The notes under the pieces were generated by a model that made no database searches, had not been told where the DNA came from, and was given only the letters and a program-made list of their open reading frames with translations. From Pelosinus sp. (GTDB lineage: Bacteria > Bacillota > Negativicutes > DSM-13327), in NCBI GenBank assembly GCA_029239675.1, contig JARBUM010000009.1, forward strand, positions 1-64,000: DNA of 64,000 nt, in the 5' to 3' direction. Both the position numbers and the translations under genes were made by a program. The stretch's first letter is position 1; every line of letters starts with the position of its first letter. Positions 8,582 through 17,839 of the stretch are shown in pieces.

Positions 8582-8884
8582 TTAACTACTAAACTTACTT
8601 TGAGCTTTCGTAATCTGCTGAGCAGTCGCATTTTCCACATTGTAAATACCTTTTTGCTGCATAATATCAAAAATTTGTTTTTGTTGTGTATATACATCAC
8701 CTAGAACAGTCATATAATCTCTACGAAGTTGCTCATTAGCAGCCTCCAAAATGTATGAGTTAATCGCTTCTGCAGTATGTTTGCTTTCATTCAGTGCTAA
8801 TTGCAATATGTCCTGATCCGTGAACTGATTTCCTTGTCCATTCATTTGCCCTTGTTGCTGATTTTGTTGACCTGCTTGCACCAT
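8582..8884 (-). CDS. CotF-type spore coat protein
   Basis: A 100-residue protein with a Gln/Gly/Asn-rich N-terminus followed by a helical ferritin-like segment (QDILQLALNESKHTAEAINSYILEAANEQLRRD) typical of the CotF / spore coat family. It probably resides in the spore coat. The start follows GAGGAGG with 8-nt spacing. It pairs with the small gene just upstream (18-bp gap), forming a two-gene unit that would be expected to be expressed in the mother cell late in sporulation; no mother-cell promoter was confirmed. Confidence 0.75.
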   Translation of the reverse strand: MVQAGQQNQQQGQMNGQGNQFTDQDILQLALNESKHTAEAINSYILEAANEQLRRDYMTVLGDVYTQQKQIFDIMQQKGIYNVENATAQQITKAQSKFSS

Positions 8885-8902
8885 ATACTAACTCCTCCTC
8901 TA

Positions 8903-9100
8903 CTATTGCATGGTATTACCCATTTTTAAATGTTTGCTAAGAGTTTGAAAATGTTGTTGATTTTTTTCTGCCATTTGTTGAAAAAGTTGTTTCGTCTGAT
9001 TGCACTGAATGGTGTTAGCAAAATGGTTCAATGATTTGATTGAACTTTGTTCCATTCCTAGAAAATCCTCTAACTGCATCACTTCTTTGGTTGATAACAT
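8903..9100 (-). CDS. 65-residue coat-associated helical protein
   Basis: The chosen start (MLSTKEVMQL) is the ATG at 9100, six bases from GGGAGGG; upstream in-frame starts lack a binding site. The protein is helical and Gln-rich (QLFQQMAEKNQQHFQTLSKHLK) and resembles the small partners often found next to CotF-like proteins. Its exact role is unknown; membership of the spore coat is inferred from the adjacent gene. Confidence 0.65.
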   Translation of the reverse strand: MLSTKEVMQLEDFLGMEQSSIKSLNHFANTIQCNQTKQLFQQMAEKNQQHFQTLSKHLKMGNTMQ

Positions 9101-9220
9101 ACCCATCCCTCCCTTTTTAAATATATTTACGATTGGCAATTTACAGGAATGCATTTTACCAACGCTGACTATAGCATGCACTATAAAAATATCAACTATA
9201 CAATGGTGAAAAAGAAAATA

Positions 9221-9242
9221 GGTAAAGCCCCATCGCTTTACC
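9221..9242 (-). terminator. terminator after lytT-like gene
   Basis: Stem GGTAAAGC / GCTTTACC with a 6-nt loop, followed on the minus strand by TATTTTCTTTTTC. It lies directly past the response-regulator stop codon. Confidence 0.8.
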
Positions 9243-9244
9243 CA

Positions 9245-9997
9245 TTACTTTAAACCTAATATATCTTTTATATCTTTGATCCGACTTTTGCTAATTGGTA
9301 TTTCAATATCACCTTCTACTTTTAACCAATAGGTCCCCTTGAACCAAGGAACCACTTCTTTAACCTTATCCATATTCACCATATAACTCTTGTGCACTCG
9401 TACCAAATTTGTATCCGCTAGACGTTCCTCTAATTCTGTCAATGTACTGGCATAGCCAAACTCGCCATAAATGGTCACAACGGTAACTATACCTTTTTGG
9501 GTGTAAACATAAATAAGGTCGTTATAATGCACCATAATAATCTTTCCGTTTTTTTCTAATGGAAGTTTCTGTACAATAATCTTAGCTTTATATAAAGCCG
9601 CATCCACACGGCTAACAGCAGCCCGCCACTCATCACTATGATAATTCTTTAGACGTTCTACTGTCACATGAACTCGCTCTCGCTCAAAAGGTTTTAGAAT
9701 ATAATCTACAGCACCTACTTTGAAAGCTTCCACTGCATATTCATCATAGGCAGTGGCAAAGACAAGTAAGGTTTCGGGGACGATCCTCCGAAGTATGGCT
9801 GCTGATTCTAGCCCATTCATGCCCCTCATTTGCACGTCCATAAAAATAACATCGGGCTTTAATTGGGCTGTTAGACCAATGGCAGCAGCTCCACTATCCG
9901 CCTCACCGACTATTTCCACTCCATTTTCCAAGGATAGTAAGTATCTTAACTCATCTCGGGCTGGACTCTCATCATCTACAATTATAATACTAAGCAC
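9245..9997 (-). CDS. lytT: LytTR-family response regulator
   Basis: About 250 residues: a receiver domain (SIIIVDDE; phospho-acceptor in IFMDVQM; conserved K in YILKPFE) followed by a LytTR DNA-binding domain (VRVHKSYMVNMDKVKEV). The likely start is a GTG at 9997 preceded by GAGGGGGAAG and overlapping the end of the kinase gene. A start at 10012 is possible but has no binding site. LytT partners often control lrgAB, cidAB or a peptide/pyruvate transporter; none is adjacent. Confidence 0.9.
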   Translation of the reverse strand: MLSIIIVDDESPARDELRYLLSLENGVEIVGEADSGAAAIGLTAQLKPDVIFMDVQMRGMNGLESAAILRRIVPETLLVFATAYDEYAVEAFKVGAVDYILKPFERERVHVTVERLKNYHSDEWRAAVSRVDAALYKAKIIVQKLPLEKNGKIIMVHYNDLIYVYTQKGIVTVVTIYGEFGYASTLTELEERLADTNLVRVHKSYMVNMDKVKEVVPWFKGTYWLKVEGDIEIPISKSRIKDIKDILGLK

Positions 9998-11687
9998 ATT
10001 CTTCCCCCTCATCAGACAAACGCTTTGGAATACGCAATGCTACTGACGTTCCATTGCCAGGTACACTCACAATAGATAAACCATAATCCATGCCATATTG
10101 GCCCCGTAAACGTTCATGAACATTGGATAAACCAATGCATTCCGGCGAAGGCGTAGAAAGGGGACACCGACTCTTTATATCCATACCCATTCCATCATCA
10201 CTAATTGTAATCAAAATATCCTGGTTATCTTCCTTGGCTCCTATAATAATACGTCCGCCATTCTCCTTAGGTTGCAAGCCATGTTTTATCGCATTTTCTA
10301 CCAAAGGCTGTATGGTTAATGTGGGAATTAAATATTTCTCCACATCAGGGGAAATCTCTTCTTCAATTACCAATTTTTCACCATGCCTAGCCTGCTCAAT
10401 CGTTAAATAAGCGTGCACTTGCGCCAATTCTTCTTTGATCGTAATATTTCGTCCTGTTTTATGCAAGGTATAGCGAAACATGGCACTTAATTTTAGTAAC
10501 AGCTCTCTTGCTAAATCAGGTTTTGTACGTACCAAGGAAGTAATTGTATTGAGTGTATTAAATAAAAAATGAGGATTAATCTGAGCATGAAGGGCTTTAA
10601 GCTCAGCACGGGACACTAACTTAGCCTGACGATCAATCTCTGTTAATTCCAATTGGGTAGAAAATAAATGTGCAATTCCAGAAGCAAAAACCATGTCAGC
10701 ATGCCCTACCGCATTTGTTCTTGTGTAATATAATTTCAAAGCACCAATTACACGATTTGCACGTTTCAGAGGCATTACAATGGCACTGGCTAGTGTACAA
10801 TTTTTACAAGAGCAGCCAATATCCAGAGCATCTTGTGCAATATACATTTCGCCACTAGCAATTACTTGGCGAGTAGCAACTGTTAACCCGAGAGTATCTG
10901 CGGAATGGTGAGCAGCCTCTACTCCCACGAATGCCAGTACCTTTTCTGTATCTGTAATGGCTACGGCTTCATAGCTCCCTGCATTAAAAATGATTTGAGC
11001 TGTAGCTTGAGCAGAACTATGATCCAGTCCATGCCTTAAATAAGGTAATGTTTTTGTTGCAATATCAAGAGCTTTGTGGGACTGTTCTGCGCCCACTTGT
11101 TCCTGGGTATACATGGCTGTCTTAATAATTAGCATAAAAATAGCCACTCCCAAAGAATTGACCAATACCATGGGCATTCCAATAGCATCTACCAACTCTC
11201 TAGCCATATAATAAGGGTGGGCAGTAAGCAAAATAATAATCATCTGCATTATTTCTCCTACAAAACCAGCAACAAGAGCAATCCACCAGGGAATCAGCTT
11301 CTCTCGATAATAACGGTGAACTAAACCTGCCAGTAACCCTTCACAAATACTAGAAATACCACAAGAAAACGCTGTAAAACCACCTAATAAATATCTATGG
11401 CCACCAGCAATAATTCCCGCTGTTGTGCCCATAATCGGGCCACCGATCAGCCCTGCGGCCATAATACCAATAACCCTGGAATTCGCTAAGGCATCACCAA
11501 CAGGAATGCCAGCATAAGTACCTAAAATTCCTATGAAACCAAAAATAATCGTAATTGCAGCCTTTTCACTAAAGTTGCTCTGCCGATAAATCATTCGTCG
11601 AAATACTGCAAATTGAGATAATAAAAAAGCTAGGGTAGCAGCCACGCTCATCCGCTCAATCATTTCCCACAACAACAATTCAGTCAT
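9990..11687 (-). CDS. lytS: LytS-type sensor histidine kinase
   Basis: This 565-residue kinase has an N-terminal 5TM-LYT sensor region of several membrane segments (about 1-200), a GAF-like domain (about 225-350), and a HisKA_7TM-like phospho-acceptor region with LHAQINPHFLFNTLNT. Its HATPase domain contains VENAIKHGL and DDGMGM. It signals to the overlapping lytT gene. The start ATG follows GAGGTGA. The known ligand class ranges from membrane potential to extracellular pyruvate; nothing here identifies which. Confidence 0.92.
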   Translation of the reverse strand: MTELLLWEMIERMSVAATLAFLLSQFAVFRRMIYRQSNFSEKAAITIIFGFIGILGTYAGIPVGDALANSRVIGIMAAGLIGGPIMGTTAGIIAGGHRYLLGGFTAFSCGISSICEGLLAGLVHRYYREKLIPWWIALVAGFVGEIMQMIIILLTAHPYYMARELVDAIGMPMVLVNSLGVAIFMLIIKTAMYTQEQVGAEQSHKALDIATKTLPYLRHGLDHSSAQATAQIIFNAGSYEAVAITDTEKVLAFVGVEAAHHSADTLGLTVATRQVIASGEMYIAQDALDIGCSCKNCTLASAIVMPLKRANRVIGALKLYYTRTNAVGHADMVFASGIAHLFSTQLELTEIDRQAKLVSRAELKALHAQINPHFLFNTLNTITSLVRTKPDLARELLLKLSAMFRYTLHKTGRNITIKEELAQVHAYLTIEQARHGEKLVIEEEISPDVEKYLIPTLTIQPLVENAIKHGLQPKENGGRIIIGAKEDNQDILITISDDGMGMDIKSRCPLSTPSPECIGLSNVHERLRGQYGMDYGLSIVSVPGNGTSVALRIPKRLSDEGEECA

Positions 11688-11948
11688 ATTATCACCTCAT
11701 ATAATATCCCTCTTTATATTCCCGATCTATGGCATAAAGTCCTACTAACAAATAAGTCTATATAGAAGGAATATATTATAAAGATAGCAAGCTACAATAG
11801 GTAGTCCTTGCACCATTCATAAACCATTCATTCCTTAGTTTATTACATCAAGGTCTTTTATCCTACATTAATAGGACCATAGTACCTTATTCCTTTCCCA
11901 AAAATCCTTTACAATAATACAGGAAAGTTTTTACTGGGGGTTATTTCC

Positions 11949-12971
11949 ATGATCATTGACTATGCTGAACCAGGAATGATACTAGGACAAGATGTTACAG
12001 ACGAGAATGGTAAACTTCTGCTTGAAAAGGGAATAACTTTAACGGAACGTTATATTCACCGTTTAAAAGAGTTTGGTGTAAATACAATTTGCATTTTCGA
12101 CCATGAAGCAACCTTATTAAAGCAACAGCAATTTATCTCTCTTGAACTGCGCAACGAACTATCTCTTTGTTTTCAGGCCTTGTCCTCACTACAAACTAGT
12201 TTTCTTTCAAATGAGAAATTAACGGTTTTATATTTAGAACAAATAGGAAAAATTATTACTACTATGATTCATCAAGTATCACAGCAGCTGGACACAATGA
12301 TCAATACACCATTCTATTATCCAACGCAACAAGAACTAGCACATTCTATTAATGTCTGCTTGCTATCTTTAATTACAGGTTTTCAGCTGAAAATGCCTAA
12401 GGAAGATCTATATGAACTGGCATTAGGAGCTTTATTACACGACATTGGCAAAGCCACTCTCCCCCGCATTGATGGCTTATTATTTGACAGTGCCAAACTA
12501 CATACATTATATGGACGCAACTTGCTATTGCGGAGCAAACTTTCTCCGAGAGTCGCACAGATAGTAGCGGAGCACCATGAAGCCTTAGATGGGTCAGGAT
12601 TACCTCTAGGTCTTACCAATAATAAAATTCATTTTCTCTCCAAGATTGTAGCCATTGCTAATTACTTTGACAAGGCCATAACCAAAGCGGCCCTCGAAAA
12701 CACATCCCAGCTGGCAGTTATTGAAAATATGTTAGCAAAAGGCAATACCCTCTTTGACATGCATATTCTTAAAACTTTCATCCATTCTGTACCAATTTAC
12801 CCTGTCGGCAGCTTAGTCCTCTTAAATACAAAACAACTAGCCTATGTCACAAAAAACCATCCCAACCATTTACTCCATCCCGAAGTTAAGATTAGAACAA
12901 AGACAGGCTCGACTGTTGTCAATTTGCTCCAAGATCCTACCCTAGCCATTAGTAAAGTCATCGAATACTAG
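11949..12971 (+). CDS. HD-GYP-like phosphodiesterase domain protein with altered GYP
   Basis: A 340-residue protein. The first 60 residues resemble the small N-terminal domain common in c-di-GMP HD-GYP proteins (GMILGQDVTDENGKLLLEKG). The HD core is H164-D165 in LLHDIGK, and the signature HHEALDGSGLP (209-219) has Leu where Tyr is canonical (GYP to GLP). Metal ligands seem present. It may hydrolyse cyclic di-nucleotides, but the substrate is unproven. No GGDEF partner is nearby. The 261-bp divergent gap upstream holds a small TCCTA/TAGGA hairpin and no recognised riboswitch. Confidence 0.8.
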   Translation: MIIDYAEPGMILGQDVTDENGKLLLEKGITLTERYIHRLKEFGVNTICIFDHEATLLKQQQFISLELRNELSLCFQALSSLQTSFLSNEKLTVLYLEQIGKIITTMIHQVSQQLDTMINTPFYYPTQQELAHSINVCLLSLITGFQLKMPKEDLYELALGALLHDIGKATLPRIDGLLFDSAKLHTLYGRNLLLRSKLSPRVAQIVAEHHEALDGSGLPLGLTNNKIHFLSKIVAIANYFDKAITKAALENTSQLAVIENMLAKGNTLFDMHILKTFIHSVPIYPVGSLVLLNTKQLAYVTKNHPNHLLHPEVKIRTKTGSTVVNLLQDPTLAISKVIEY

Positions 12972-13032
12972 TATTTATTTTTTTTTTTATGATATAATAA
13001 AATTCATCTAAAAATCGTAAAGTTGGTGCATT

Positions 13033-15219
13033 ATGTTACATACTGATATTCCTATAGTAATCGCCAAGGAACTCAATGTTAAAGTTCCACAGGTAATATC
13101 CACTATTCATTTATTAGATGAAGGTAATACAGTTCCTTTTATTGCTCGCTATCGTAAAGAGGCTACTGGAGAATTGGATGAAGAGCAACTTCGTACAACC
13201 GAAGAACGCTTACAATACTTGCGTAACCTAGTGAAAAGGCAAGAGGACATCCTTACCAACATTGAGGAACAAGGCAAACTAACACCCGAATTAAGCGCAG
13301 CTATTATTGCTGCTACCAAATTACAAGAATTAGAAGACTTATACTTACCCTTTAAACAAAAGAAACGTACTCGTGCCCAAGTTGCGCGAGAAAAAGGGCT
13401 AGAACCCTTAGCAGACATTATTTTAGATCAGCAGCTAACAACAGGCACACCTCTTTCTACTGCTGCAGCCTTTGTCTCTGTAGAAAAAGAAGTTAATACT
13501 CCTGAAGAAGCCCTGGCAGGCGCTCTTGATATTATTGCAGAAACAGTCAGTGAAAGAGCTGATATTCGAGCTGCGATGCGAAAACAACTGTGGAGAACAG
13601 CCCAAATCCAAACAGAACTAGCAGTTGCAGAAGAATTGGGCAAGGAAGTTCTTACCTATAAAGAATACAAAGAACCCGTCAATCGCATCCCCTCTCATCG
13701 TATTTTGGCAGTCAATCGGGGAGAAGATAAGAAATTACTCAAAGTAACTCTGGAAGCACCTCATGATACCAACGTAGACCTGATCAATCGCCAGATCAAT
13801 CTTGGCTCTTCTATTTTCAGCGATTGTATCTTTTCTGCAATCGCCGATGGCTATAAGCGCCTATTATTCCCAGCTCTTGATCGTGAAATTCGTTCCCTCT
13901 TAACTGAAAATGCAGAGAAGCAAGCCATCCGCGTCTTCAGTCTCAATCTTCGCCAACTGCTTCTTCAACCACCCTTTGCCGGTCATACCGTCATGGGTCT
14001 CGATCCTGGTTATCGCACGGGCTGTAAAATGACAGTTGTCAGTCCTACAGGCTCTGTCCTTACTACCAACGTTCTCTATGTAACGATGGGAGAGGGTCAA
14101 AAAGAGAAATCTGCTCACATTGTTCTAGAAGCGATTAAAGAGCATGGCGTTACGCTCATTGCCATTGGTAATGGCACAGCCTCTTACGAAACCGAAGAAT
14201 TCACCGCCCAGCTTATTCATACACACCAGCTGCCCGTACATTATCTGATTACTAATGAAGCAGGAGCTTCTATCTATTCTGCCTCTAAATTAGCAAAAGA
14301 AGAATTACCTGATCTAGATGTTACTTTGCGGGGTGCCGTATCCATTGCACGTCGAGTACAGGATCCTTTAGCAGAATTAGTAAAAATAGATCCTAAGTCC
14401 ATTGGCGTTGGCCAGTATCAGCATGACGTCAACCAAAAAGAGTTAGGTGCAACTTTATCAAATGTAATTGAATCGGCAGTTAACCATGTTGGAGTCGAGT
14501 TAAATACGGCTTCCATTGAATTACTTAAGCATGTTTCTGGCATTAATGCTACCGTAGCCAAAAACATTGTAGCTTATCGAGAAGCAAACGGTTCCTTTAA
14601 AAGTCGGGCCCAATTGCTGAAAGTAGCCCGCTTAGGACAATCTACTTTCGTTCAGTGCGCAGGTTTTTTGCGCATTCAAGATGGGGATACGCCTCTTGAT
14701 AATACTCCTGTGCATCCTGAATCTTATAAACTAGCAGCGGCCATCTTAGGAAAACTTGGTTTTACGCCAAAGGATCTAAAAGATAAAGCCACTTTACAAA
14801 TTATCCAAGAAGAAGTGCAAAAAACAAATGCCACCACTCTAGCAGCTGAGTTGGAAGCAGGCGAGCCGACTGTTCGTGATATTTTGGGAGCACTGGCTAA
14901 GCCAGGCCGTGATCCTAGAGAAGATTTGCCTGCCCCTATGACTCGCAAGAATATTGTTAAATTATCTGAATTGACCCCTGGCGCCATTGTCAAAGGCACT
15001 GTGCATAATGTAACTGATTTTGGTGTTTTTGTGGATATTGGCATTAAAACCAATGGTCTGATCCATCGCTCAGAGCTTAGCAACAAACCTTTCCGTCATC
15101 CACTAGATGTCATCTCAGTGGGAGATATTGTAGATGTTATGATCCTCAATGTAGACGAGAATCGTAACCGCATTGGCCTTAGTCTAAAGCAAGTGGAAAC
15201 TGCGGGAAATACGAAATAG
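13033..15219 (+). CDS. tex: Tex-family transcription accessory protein
   Basis: This 728-residue protein has full Tex architecture: an N-terminal helical domain, a YqgF/RNase H-like domain (GLDPGYRTGCK), helix-hairpin-helix motifs (LLKHVSGINATVAKNIVAYR) and a C-terminal S1 RNA-binding domain (about 650-720, PGAIVKGTVHNVTDFGVFVD). Tex proteins bind nucleic acid and act with RNA polymerase and ribosomes; loss often affects stress tolerance and toxin expression in other species. It is apparently monocistronic, with a TATAAT-like -10 in the 60-bp gap upstream. Confidence 0.95.
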   Translation: MLHTDIPIVIAKELNVKVPQVISTIHLLDEGNTVPFIARYRKEATGELDEEQLRTTEERLQYLRNLVKRQEDILTNIEEQGKLTPELSAAIIAATKLQELEDLYLPFKQKKRTRAQVAREKGLEPLADIILDQQLTTGTPLSTAAAFVSVEKEVNTPEEALAGALDIIAETVSERADIRAAMRKQLWRTAQIQTELAVAEELGKEVLTYKEYKEPVNRIPSHRILAVNRGEDKKLLKVTLEAPHDTNVDLINRQINLGSSIFSDCIFSAIADGYKRLLFPALDREIRSLLTENAEKQAIRVFSLNLRQLLLQPPFAGHTVMGLDPGYRTGCKMTVVSPTGSVLTTNVLYVTMGEGQKEKSAHIVLEAIKEHGVTLIAIGNGTASYETEEFTAQLIHTHQLPVHYLITNEAGASIYSASKLAKEELPDLDVTLRGAVSIARRVQDPLAELVKIDPKSIGVGQYQHDVNQKELGATLSNVIESAVNHVGVELNTASIELLKHVSGINATVAKNIVAYREANGSFKSRAQLLKVARLGQSTFVQCAGFLRIQDGDTPLDNTPVHPESYKLAAAILGKLGFTPKDLKDKATLQIIQEEVQKTNATTLAAELEAGEPTVRDILGALAKPGRDPREDLPAPMTRKNIVKLSELTPGAIVKGTVHNVTDFGVFVDIGIKTNGLIHRSELSNKPFRHPLDVISVGDIVDVMILNVDENRNRIGLSLKQVETAGNTK

Positions 15220-15230
15220 ATCGAGATCGA

Positions 15231-15260
15231 ACCACAGAGGCGCAGAGAATACAGAGAAAA
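15231..15260. repeat. half copy of CACARAG palindromic repeat
   Basis: The sequence ACCACAGAGGCGCAGAGAAT and the following ACAGAGAAAAG match the left arm of the full element at 47665-47744, including the adjacent GATRGATRGG. No right arm is present, so this is a decayed or half element between tex and its terminator. Confidence 0.6.
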
Positions 15261-15299
15261 GATGGATAGGATTAGAAACATACTTTCTAACATAATAAC

Positions 15300-15337
15300 A
15301 AAGAGCCGATTGCATTTTATTTTGCAATCGGCTCTTT
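15300..15337. terminator. bidirectional terminator after tex
   Basis: Perfect arms AAAGAGCCGATTGCA / TGCAATCGGCTCTTT with an 8-nt loop. It separates tex from the convergent gene that ends at 15341. Confidence 0.85.
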
Positions 15338-15340
15338 GTC

Positions 15341-15826
15341 TTATCTGTATCTATCTTTATCTTTGTTATTGTTCTTATATTTTCCCCATAAACTACGGAC
15401 CAACATGACGACTCCGCCGATGATTAACAAGTTAATTAACATGCCAAAAATCCCAGACATGCCTCCCATATGTCCAAAGCCAAATAGGTTGCCTAATAAA
15501 CTTCCTGCTAAAAAACCGCCGCCAATCATACTAGCATTACGCCAGAAGCCACCCGTAGAAGACGGAGCCTGAGTATTTTGTTGTACACTAGGAGTTGACT
15601 GCTTTGTTGGGGCTTTGTCAGCAAAGCTGTTGGCAGGTGCAGAGGGCTTATAATTTCCTCCTGTACTTCCTGGTGCAGCCGACTTGCTGGAAGAACCACT
15701 GGACGAAGGTGCCGAGAAAGACGACTTCGAGCCAGAGGATGACTTAGATCCCGAACTGCTAACAGCAGCAAAACATACCGTACTAACAAAGATAAACACT
15801 AACGTTAATATTGCTATCTTTCTCAC
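15341..15826 (-). CDS. exported Ser-rich protein with Gly-rich membrane hairpin
   Basis: A 161-residue protein with a signal peptide (about 1-21, cleavage near CFAAVSS), a long Ser/Pro/Gly/Lys low-complexity segment (about 22-92) and a C-terminal hydrophobic stretch rich in Gly (about 95-145), then a basic tail. The layout resembles the N-terminal part of Tim44-domain lipoproteins, but no Tim44 domain is present. Function is unknown. It forms a two-gene unit with the upstream 89-codon gene (6-bp gap). Confidence 0.7.
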   Translation of the reverse strand: MRKIAILTLVFIFVSTVCFAAVSSSGSKSSSGSKSSFSAPSSSGSSSKSAAPGSTGGNYKPSAPANSFADKAPTKQSTPSVQQNTQAPSSTGGFWRNASMIGGGFLAGSLLGNLFGFGHMGGMSGIFGMLINLLIIGGVVMLVRSLWGKYKNNNKDKDRYR

Positions 15827-15832
15827 GAGTAA

Positions 15833-16102
15833 TTACTCCTCCTTATGGACCTTCACATCTCCTGGGAAAGCATAGATAGCTGATAAATTAGGCAATTCAC
15901 CATTTAAATATCTATCAATATCATGAATATCAATAAAAAAGGAACAATTCACCTCTAAATATCCCTGCTCTTTATCTTTTGTCAGGGTTTTTAAGTGTTC
16001 CCTCAACTTGTGACACTCTGCTTCCGGAGCTGTGACATCTAATGTTACTAATGGCACACCATAATCTCTAAGTACATCCTGTAAACTTATTCTTTCAGAC
16101 AT
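15833..16102 (-). CDS. 89-residue conserved-looking protein of unknown function
   Basis: A small soluble protein with no membrane segment or signal peptide. It has one cysteine in an N-terminal helix (ECHKLREHLKTL) and one in a beta-rich half (YLEVNCSFFIDIHDIDRYL). The start (MSERISLQDV) follows AAGGAAGGGGA. It is followed after 6 bp by the exported Ser-rich protein gene, so the two are probably cotranscribed. I do not recognise the family. Confidence 0.65.
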   Translation of the reverse strand: MSERISLQDVLRDYGVPLVTLDVTAPEAECHKLREHLKTLTKDKEQGYLEVNCSFFIDIHDIDRYLNGELPNLSAIYAFPGDVKVHKEE

Positions 16103-16163
16103 AATTATCCCCTTCCTTTATTTTTCTATTATGCCCAATGGTAGTTAAAATCATTTTTTTAAA

Positions 16164-16196
16164 CAAACCTTCCTAGAACTTGTCTAAGAAGGTTTG
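16164..16196 (-). terminator. terminator of the fatty-acid kinase unit
   Basis: Stem CAAACCTTC / GAAGGTTTG with a 15-nt loop, followed on the minus strand by TTTAAAAAAA. It lies 15 bp after the fakA stop codon. Confidence 0.7.
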
Positions 16197-16210
16197 GTAA
16201 CTAACATCTG

Positions 16211-17827
16211 CTATTCGATACTAATGATGAAATCATAATGGGGTTGCCCACCCACATATAATTCAACCTCAACAGTAGGTAACTGAGCCGCTAAGTCGTC
16301 CGCCAATGCCTGAGCCTCTTCTTGAGTAAGGTTAGCACCATAATATAGGCTAACAACTTCATTTTCTGCTGCTAATAAACTTTTTACCATCCCGAGGAGT
16401 GCTGTACCAACATTATCAGCGTCGACAATCACCTTGTTATCCAATACGCCTATATATTTACCAGCAAATACCGTACGCCCTTCCACAATACTGTCTCGCA
16501 CAGCCTTTGTTACAGCAGCAGCTTTTACCTCTTTACTACGCGCTGTCATACGCTCTACATTCTCCAGTATGGGAAGATTGGCATCAAAAGCCATTAATGC
16601 TGCCAGACCTTGTGGAACATTTGTCGTGGGTACAATCTCCACCCGATCGCCTAACAACTTTTGTGCTTGAGCCACCGCTAAAAGAATATTTTTATTATTA
16701 GGCAAAATAATATATTTTTCTCCATTACCCCGGTGTACTGCATCGATAAAATCTTCTACAGGCGGATTCATCGTCTGTCCACCCATAATGACAGTCCCAG
16801 CGCCCATTTGCTTCATAATATCAGCCAGTCCTTGACCAGCAGCTACACTAATAATCGCTACATCACTATGATGGCCTGGTACTACGTCTAAAAACTCATG
16901 ACGCTGCTGATGCTGATCTGCCATATTATCAATTTTTATATCATGCAAGGTGCCCCAAGACATAGCTGACTCTAATACTACACCAGGTCGAGACGTATGA
17001 ATATGCACCTTCATAACATCACTTCCTTCAGCCACAACTAAAGAGTCACCCATCGAAAGGAGATGTTTTCGTGCCTCAGCAGTATTAATACTACAATGTT
17101 TCACCAAGAACTCTGTACAGTAGGGATGAGTAATATCTACGTCCGCATGTACAAGAGAAGAAACCTGCAAGCTACTATCAAAATTAGCCTCTGGGCCCGT
17201 ATATTCACCGCCCAATCCTTCTAAACAGCCTGTTAAAAACACGATGAGCCCCTTGCCGCCTGCATCTACCACCCCAGCTGCTTTTAATATGGGTAATAAT
17301 TCAGGTGTCTTCTTTAGCTCTGCTTCACCAGCTTCAATTGCTTCAGATAAAACGTCCATGAAGTCTAAACCATCTCTTACAGCTCGATGGGCTCCTTTAG
17401 CAATTCCTTTAGCCACTGTAAGAATGGTACCTTCTACCGGTTTTGATACTGCGCGATAAGCATACAATACACCGTACTGAAAGGACTTACCTACCTCAGA
17501 AGAGGTGGCTTGCTCCTTACCAGCTAAACCTCTTGCAATTCCACGAAAAATTTGGGATAAAATCACCCCAGAATTACCCCTTGCACCCATAATAGCACTA
17601 TCCGCTGCTCTTTTACTCAAAGAACCAATACCAGTCTCAGGCGCCTCTTTGACCGCTTGAGCTACCGCCCTTAATGTCAATAACATATTCGTACCTGTAT
17701 CACCATCGGGTACAGGAAAAACATTTAAGCTATTAATCTCTTCATGTTCCCGTATAAAAGTCTGATATGCTCCAATAATCATACGTCTAAAATCATTACC
17801 CGTTAGCCATTCCGTCTTTCCCTGCAT
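16211..17827 (-). CDS. fakA: FakA-type fatty acid kinase subunit (DAK2 domain)
   Basis: This 538-residue protein has an N-terminal DAK2 kinase domain (NVFPVPDGDTGTNMLLT and GARGNSGVILSQI, the phosphate- and metal-binding loops), a middle domain and a C-terminal FakA/DegV-like domain (VAAGQGLADIMKQMGA; GGQTMNPPVEDF; LPNNKNILLAA-like). FakA phosphorylates fatty acids held by a FakB (DegV) protein, feeding phospholipid synthesis. The DegV gene lies 12 bp upstream in the same direction, which supports this over a dihydroxyacetone kinase role. SD AGGAGG precedes its ATG. Confidence 0.9.
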   Translation of the reverse strand: MQGKTEWLTGNDFRRMIIGAYQTFIREHEEINSLNVFPVPDGDTGTNMLLTLRAVAQAVKEAPETGIGSLSKRAADSAIMGARGNSGVILSQIFRGIARGLAGKEQATSSEVGKSFQYGVLYAYRAVSKPVEGTILTVAKGIAKGAHRAVRDGLDFMDVLSEAIEAGEAELKKTPELLPILKAAGVVDAGGKGLIVFLTGCLEGLGGEYTGPEANFDSSLQVSSLVHADVDITHPYCTEFLVKHCSINTAEARKHLLSMGDSLVVAEGSDVMKVHIHTSRPGVVLESAMSWGTLHDIKIDNMADQHQQRHEFLDVVPGHHSDVAIISVAAGQGLADIMKQMGAGTVIMGGQTMNPPVEDFIDAVHRGNGEKYIILPNNKNILLAVAQAQKLLGDRVEIVPTTNVPQGLAALMAFDANLPILENVERMTARSKEVKAAAVTKAVRDSIVEGRTVFAGKYIGVLDNKVIVDADNVGTALLGMVKSLLAAENEVVSLYYGANLTQEEAQALADDLAAQLPTVEVELYVGGQPHYDFIISIE

Positions 17828-17839
17828 ATTAAAATCCTC

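Noticed and set aside
14724-15086. Minus-strand open frame of 120 codons
   Set aside because: Shadow within tex; no ribosome binding site and no recognisable product.
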